13,325 nt of DNA from an uncultured Christensenellaceae bacterium (GTDB lineage: Bacteria > Bacillota > Clostridia > Christensenellales > Aristaeellaceae): NCBI GenBank assembly GCA_905236495.1, contig CAJOPV010000040.1, forward strand, positions 1 through 13,325. Direction: 5' to 3'. The notes under the pieces are model-generated. The model saw only the letters and a list, made by a program, of their open reading frames with translations. It had not been told where the DNA came from and searched no databases. Below, piece after piece: positions 13,276 through 13,325 of the stretch (position 1 is its first letter; each line of letters starts with the position of its first letter). The position numbers and the translations under genes were made by a program.

Positions 13276-13325
13276 TTACTTCGTCTCTTCCCCGTTGCCG
13301 TGACCGATGGCGATGCGGCGGGCGG
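13276..13325 (-). CDS. Possible C-terminal end of an unidentified protein (partial)
   Basis: On the minus strand an open frame enters from the right edge and stops at TAA (13276-13278), encoding ARRIAIGHGNGEETK as its last residues. The short product looks protein-like in composition, and the stop is followed by an imperfect hairpin, but 16 codons are too few to identify a family. The call rests on position and open frame only. Confidence 0.35.
   Translation of the reverse strand, partial: ARRIAIGHGNGEETK

Overview
The window looks like chromosomal DNA from a high-GC, spore-forming member of the Clostridia, probably a gut or rumen commensal of the Christensenellales/Oscillospirales kind. Three observations support this. 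There is a complete spoIIA sporulation operon with a good sigma-H promoter and an upstream Spo0A box. There is a formate-tetrahydrofolate ligase gene behind a consensus sigma-A promoter. There are also a GH43 hemicellulase-type enzyme and several secreted SH3b-domain proteins. The taxonomic assignment is inference; no rRNA or other strong marker is present.

Layout. Positions 5-184 hold one copy of a hairpin-rich repeat. On the minus strand, 4191 to 228 carries an AraC-family regulator with its own promoter and terminator, followed by a translationally coupled pair: a type B carboxylesterase and a GH43 glycosidase. Neither enzyme has a signal peptide, so they probably finish imported acylated xylan or arabinan oligosaccharides inside the cell. 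Positions 4464-6808 (+) hold a secreted SH3b/PepSY-like/Ig-like/C39-like cysteine peptidase fused by a GTGA overlap to a low-molecular-weight protein tyrosine phosphatase gene. Facing it with only 16 bp between is the spoIIAA-spoIIAB-sigF operon (8220 to 6825, minus), which sets up forespore-specific transcription. Divergent from spoIIA is fhs (8425-10092, +). It ends at a bidirectional terminator shared with a convergent UMF1/Atg22-like MFS transporter (11709 to 10168, minus). A triple-SH3b secreted protein (12015-12713, +) follows, then a UUCG-loop terminator.

The most unusual structure is at the right end. Positions 12846-13158 contain eight hairpins in a row, almost without gaps. The central 180 bp (12878-13057) recurs at 5-184 in inverted orientation with only five hand-counted differences, all outside the stems. 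The two copies bracket about 12.7 kb. Each lies downstream of a gene, in the same orientation relative to that gene, and each begins on its gene-proximal side with an A-run plus a hairpin of different sequence. This modular element is not explained by any family I can name and is the best candidate here for something undescribed.

The far right edge may hold the last 16 codons of a minus-strand gene. No tRNA, rRNA, CRISPR array, transposase or phage gene was seen.
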